From Chrysogorgia sp. JL179-B06 (taxonomy: Eukaryota > Cnidaria > Anthozoa > Scleralcyonacea > Chrysogorgiidae): a stretch of 64,000 bases of DNA. This document shows positions 62,288 to 64,000 of this stretch, piece after piece. The notes below the pieces were generated by a model. The model made no database searches. It was not told the origin of the DNA and saw only the letters and a program-made list of their open reading frames with translations. The DNA is taken from assembly GCA_035772405.1 (NCBI GenBank), contig JAYKKM010000005.1, positions 4,262,501 through 4,326,500 of the forward strand, read 5' to 3'. A program made the position numbers and the translations under genes. Numbering within the stretch: the first letter of the stretch is position 1; every line of letters starts with the position of its first letter.

Positions 62288-62535
62288 TGCGTTAATATAC
62301 ACAATGTTGTAGTGATTGTGGGAGAGCTCGGAGTAGACAGACGATACGTGGACGATCGTCAAGCTCATATCCTTAGAAAAATGATTCTGAGTCCCGTACA
62401 GGAATCGAACCTGTAACCTGATTGCCAATTGTTCGATAATTTTTCTGAGGATATGAGCTTGACGATCGTCCACGTATCGTCTGTCTACTCCGAGCTCTCC
62501 CACATTCACTACAACATTGTGTATATTAACGCATT
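62288..62535. repeat. Inverted duplication, arms of about 95 bp
   Basis: The left arm (62288-62381, from TGCGTTAATATACACAATG to ATATCCTTAGAAAAAT) is mirrored at 62438-62535. The spacer contains the truncated tRNA-like copy. The same arm sequence also precedes the tRNA-like copy at 62133. Confidence 0.8.
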
Positions 62536-62543
62536 GAAGTTAT

Positions 62544-62937
62544 GGTCGGCGAAAATGGCCTGGGATCGGGCGGTAACATGACACCCAGAATTTCTGGGTG
62601 TTTTGATATGATAATTTATGTAGTTTTTATTCCTTTTCTTTGTTTATTTTGTTGACGTGATAATGATGAGTGAGATATATTCATCGCTCTGCAAAAAGCA
62701 TTATAATTAAAGAAACTAGCTAGCATAATATACCGTAGACCCATAATTATCTCGTATATATAGAATGCAGTTTTTGAGAATTAACATAAGTCACTATATT
62801 TCTAATTCGCGGTAAAATTTAAACATCTGGATTTAGATGAATAAATTATATACTAGAGTATTAATATTTGAGTTTTAAAACTGGCCAATAAGATTATAGA
62901 ATAGACCACCCCATCCCAAGGGCCATTTTCACCGACC
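62544..62937. mobile_element. 394-bp MITE
   Basis: GGTCGGCGAAAATGGCC and an inward TGGGAT at the left are mirrored at the right by ATCCCA and GGCCATTTTCACCGACC. There is no coding capacity. A small perfect hairpin (ACACCCAGAAATTCTGGGTGT-like) lies just inside the left end. Confidence 0.7.
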
Positions 62938-62939
62938 TT

Positions 62940-63509
<570 letters not shown>

Positions 63510-63544
63510 CTAACAATCAATATTAGGAATCAGCTATAATTTTG

Positions 63545-63668
63545 AGCATCAGCCAGCATGCAGCATGCATGAGCATGAGCACGAACAGAAGCATCAGCAT
63601 TAGCATAAGCATGAGCATAAACAATAAATATAAGCGTCAGCATAAGCATAAACATGAGCATAAGCATA
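63545..63668. repeat. Degenerate 6-bp repeat
   Basis: AGCATR-type hexamers (AGCATC, AGCATA, AGCATG) are repeated about 20 times with interruptions, in the presumed intron upstream of the phosphoglucomutase exon. Read on the minus strand it gives an artefactual ML/MF repeat. Confidence 0.8.
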
Positions 63669-63869
63669 TAACTCCAAGCAAATGTTAAGTGCAGAACAAA
63701 AGGCAAAACTAAGAAAAATATCTTTGTTTTGCTTCGCGACTCCCCAAAGGAGAAGATATATTTTGTTTGCGTCTCAAGAAAAATGAAACCACACAATAAA
63801 AACAAAAATTCTAATGCAAATTTGGGAGAATTCGAAAATTTATGTGAACCTGAGCAGTAGGCAAAGGTT

Positions 63870-64000
63870 TAGGGACCGTTCATTATTTATAGCATAGGGG
63901 TGGGTGGGATAATATGAGGGTGGGGGGGGGGCTATACAATGTTGAACTTGTGTTATGGGGGGGGGGGGGTCCCTTGGATTTGTTCAACCTTGTAGGGGGG
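63870..64000. repeat. G-rich repeat
   Basis: The sequence beginning GGGACCGTTCATTATTTATA leads into several runs of 6 to 14 G. It looks like an interspersed repeat cut by the window end, with potential to form G-quadruplexes. Confidence 0.6.

Overview
This is animal nuclear DNA, AT-rich and made mostly of repeats. Coding exons are short, with GT..AG introns and AATAAA signals. Decayed non-LTR retrotransposons, tRNA-derived SINEs, hairpin MITEs and long TA microsatellites fill the rest. The gene content (an IL-17-like secreted cytokine family, SAM-like exons, a phosphoglucomutase) and the type of LINE suggest a marine invertebrate, perhaps a cnidarian. Assignment to a phylum is inference only.

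Bases 1 to about 59,400 form a head-to-tail array of seven units of about 7.4 kb, starting at 1, 7339, 26100, 33523, 41006, 49479 and about 56918. The last unit is cut off. Each unit carries one two-exon gene on the minus strand for a 148-residue secreted protein with a CPWKW...RFPRMIPYAKC.NC core, which I read as a divergent IL-17 family cytokine. All seven copies keep the splice sites, reading frame, signal peptide and an AATAAA directly after the stop codon. The outer copies (units 1 and 7) differ from the core copies (2 to 6) in upstream sequence, intron and some residues. Upstream of each gene (higher coordinates) every complete unit holds the same graveyard: two LINE 3' fragments, a MITE with GCGCATGCGC palindromes, a decayed LINE reverse transcriptase split by a TGGTT/AACCA-rich MITE, and a degenerate tRNA-type SINE.

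Unit 2 is split by an 11,276-bp element (13028-24303). It has inverted ends starting CACTGTAAAAAC, a TA target duplication and a matching empty site in unit 4. It contains nested MITEs (pogo-like, hAT and others), SINE pieces, three long TA tracts, an exact 645-bp tandem duplication, a 21-bp minisatellite and exons of a SAM-like gene with matching splice phases. It therefore looks like a very large non-autonomous transposon carrying host gene sequence.

Unit 5 has a 912-bp insertion in its LINE remnant and an inverted 211-bp copy of IL-17-like exon 2. Units 1 to 4 show chimeric relationships expected from recent unequal crossing-over, though collapsed or duplicated haplotypes in the assembly could look the same.

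From about 59,400 to the end there is single-copy-like DNA with several hairpin repeats and tRNA-type SINE copies. One clear exon of a phosphoglucomutase-1-like gene lies on the minus strand at 63375-63509. The window ends in a G-rich repeat.
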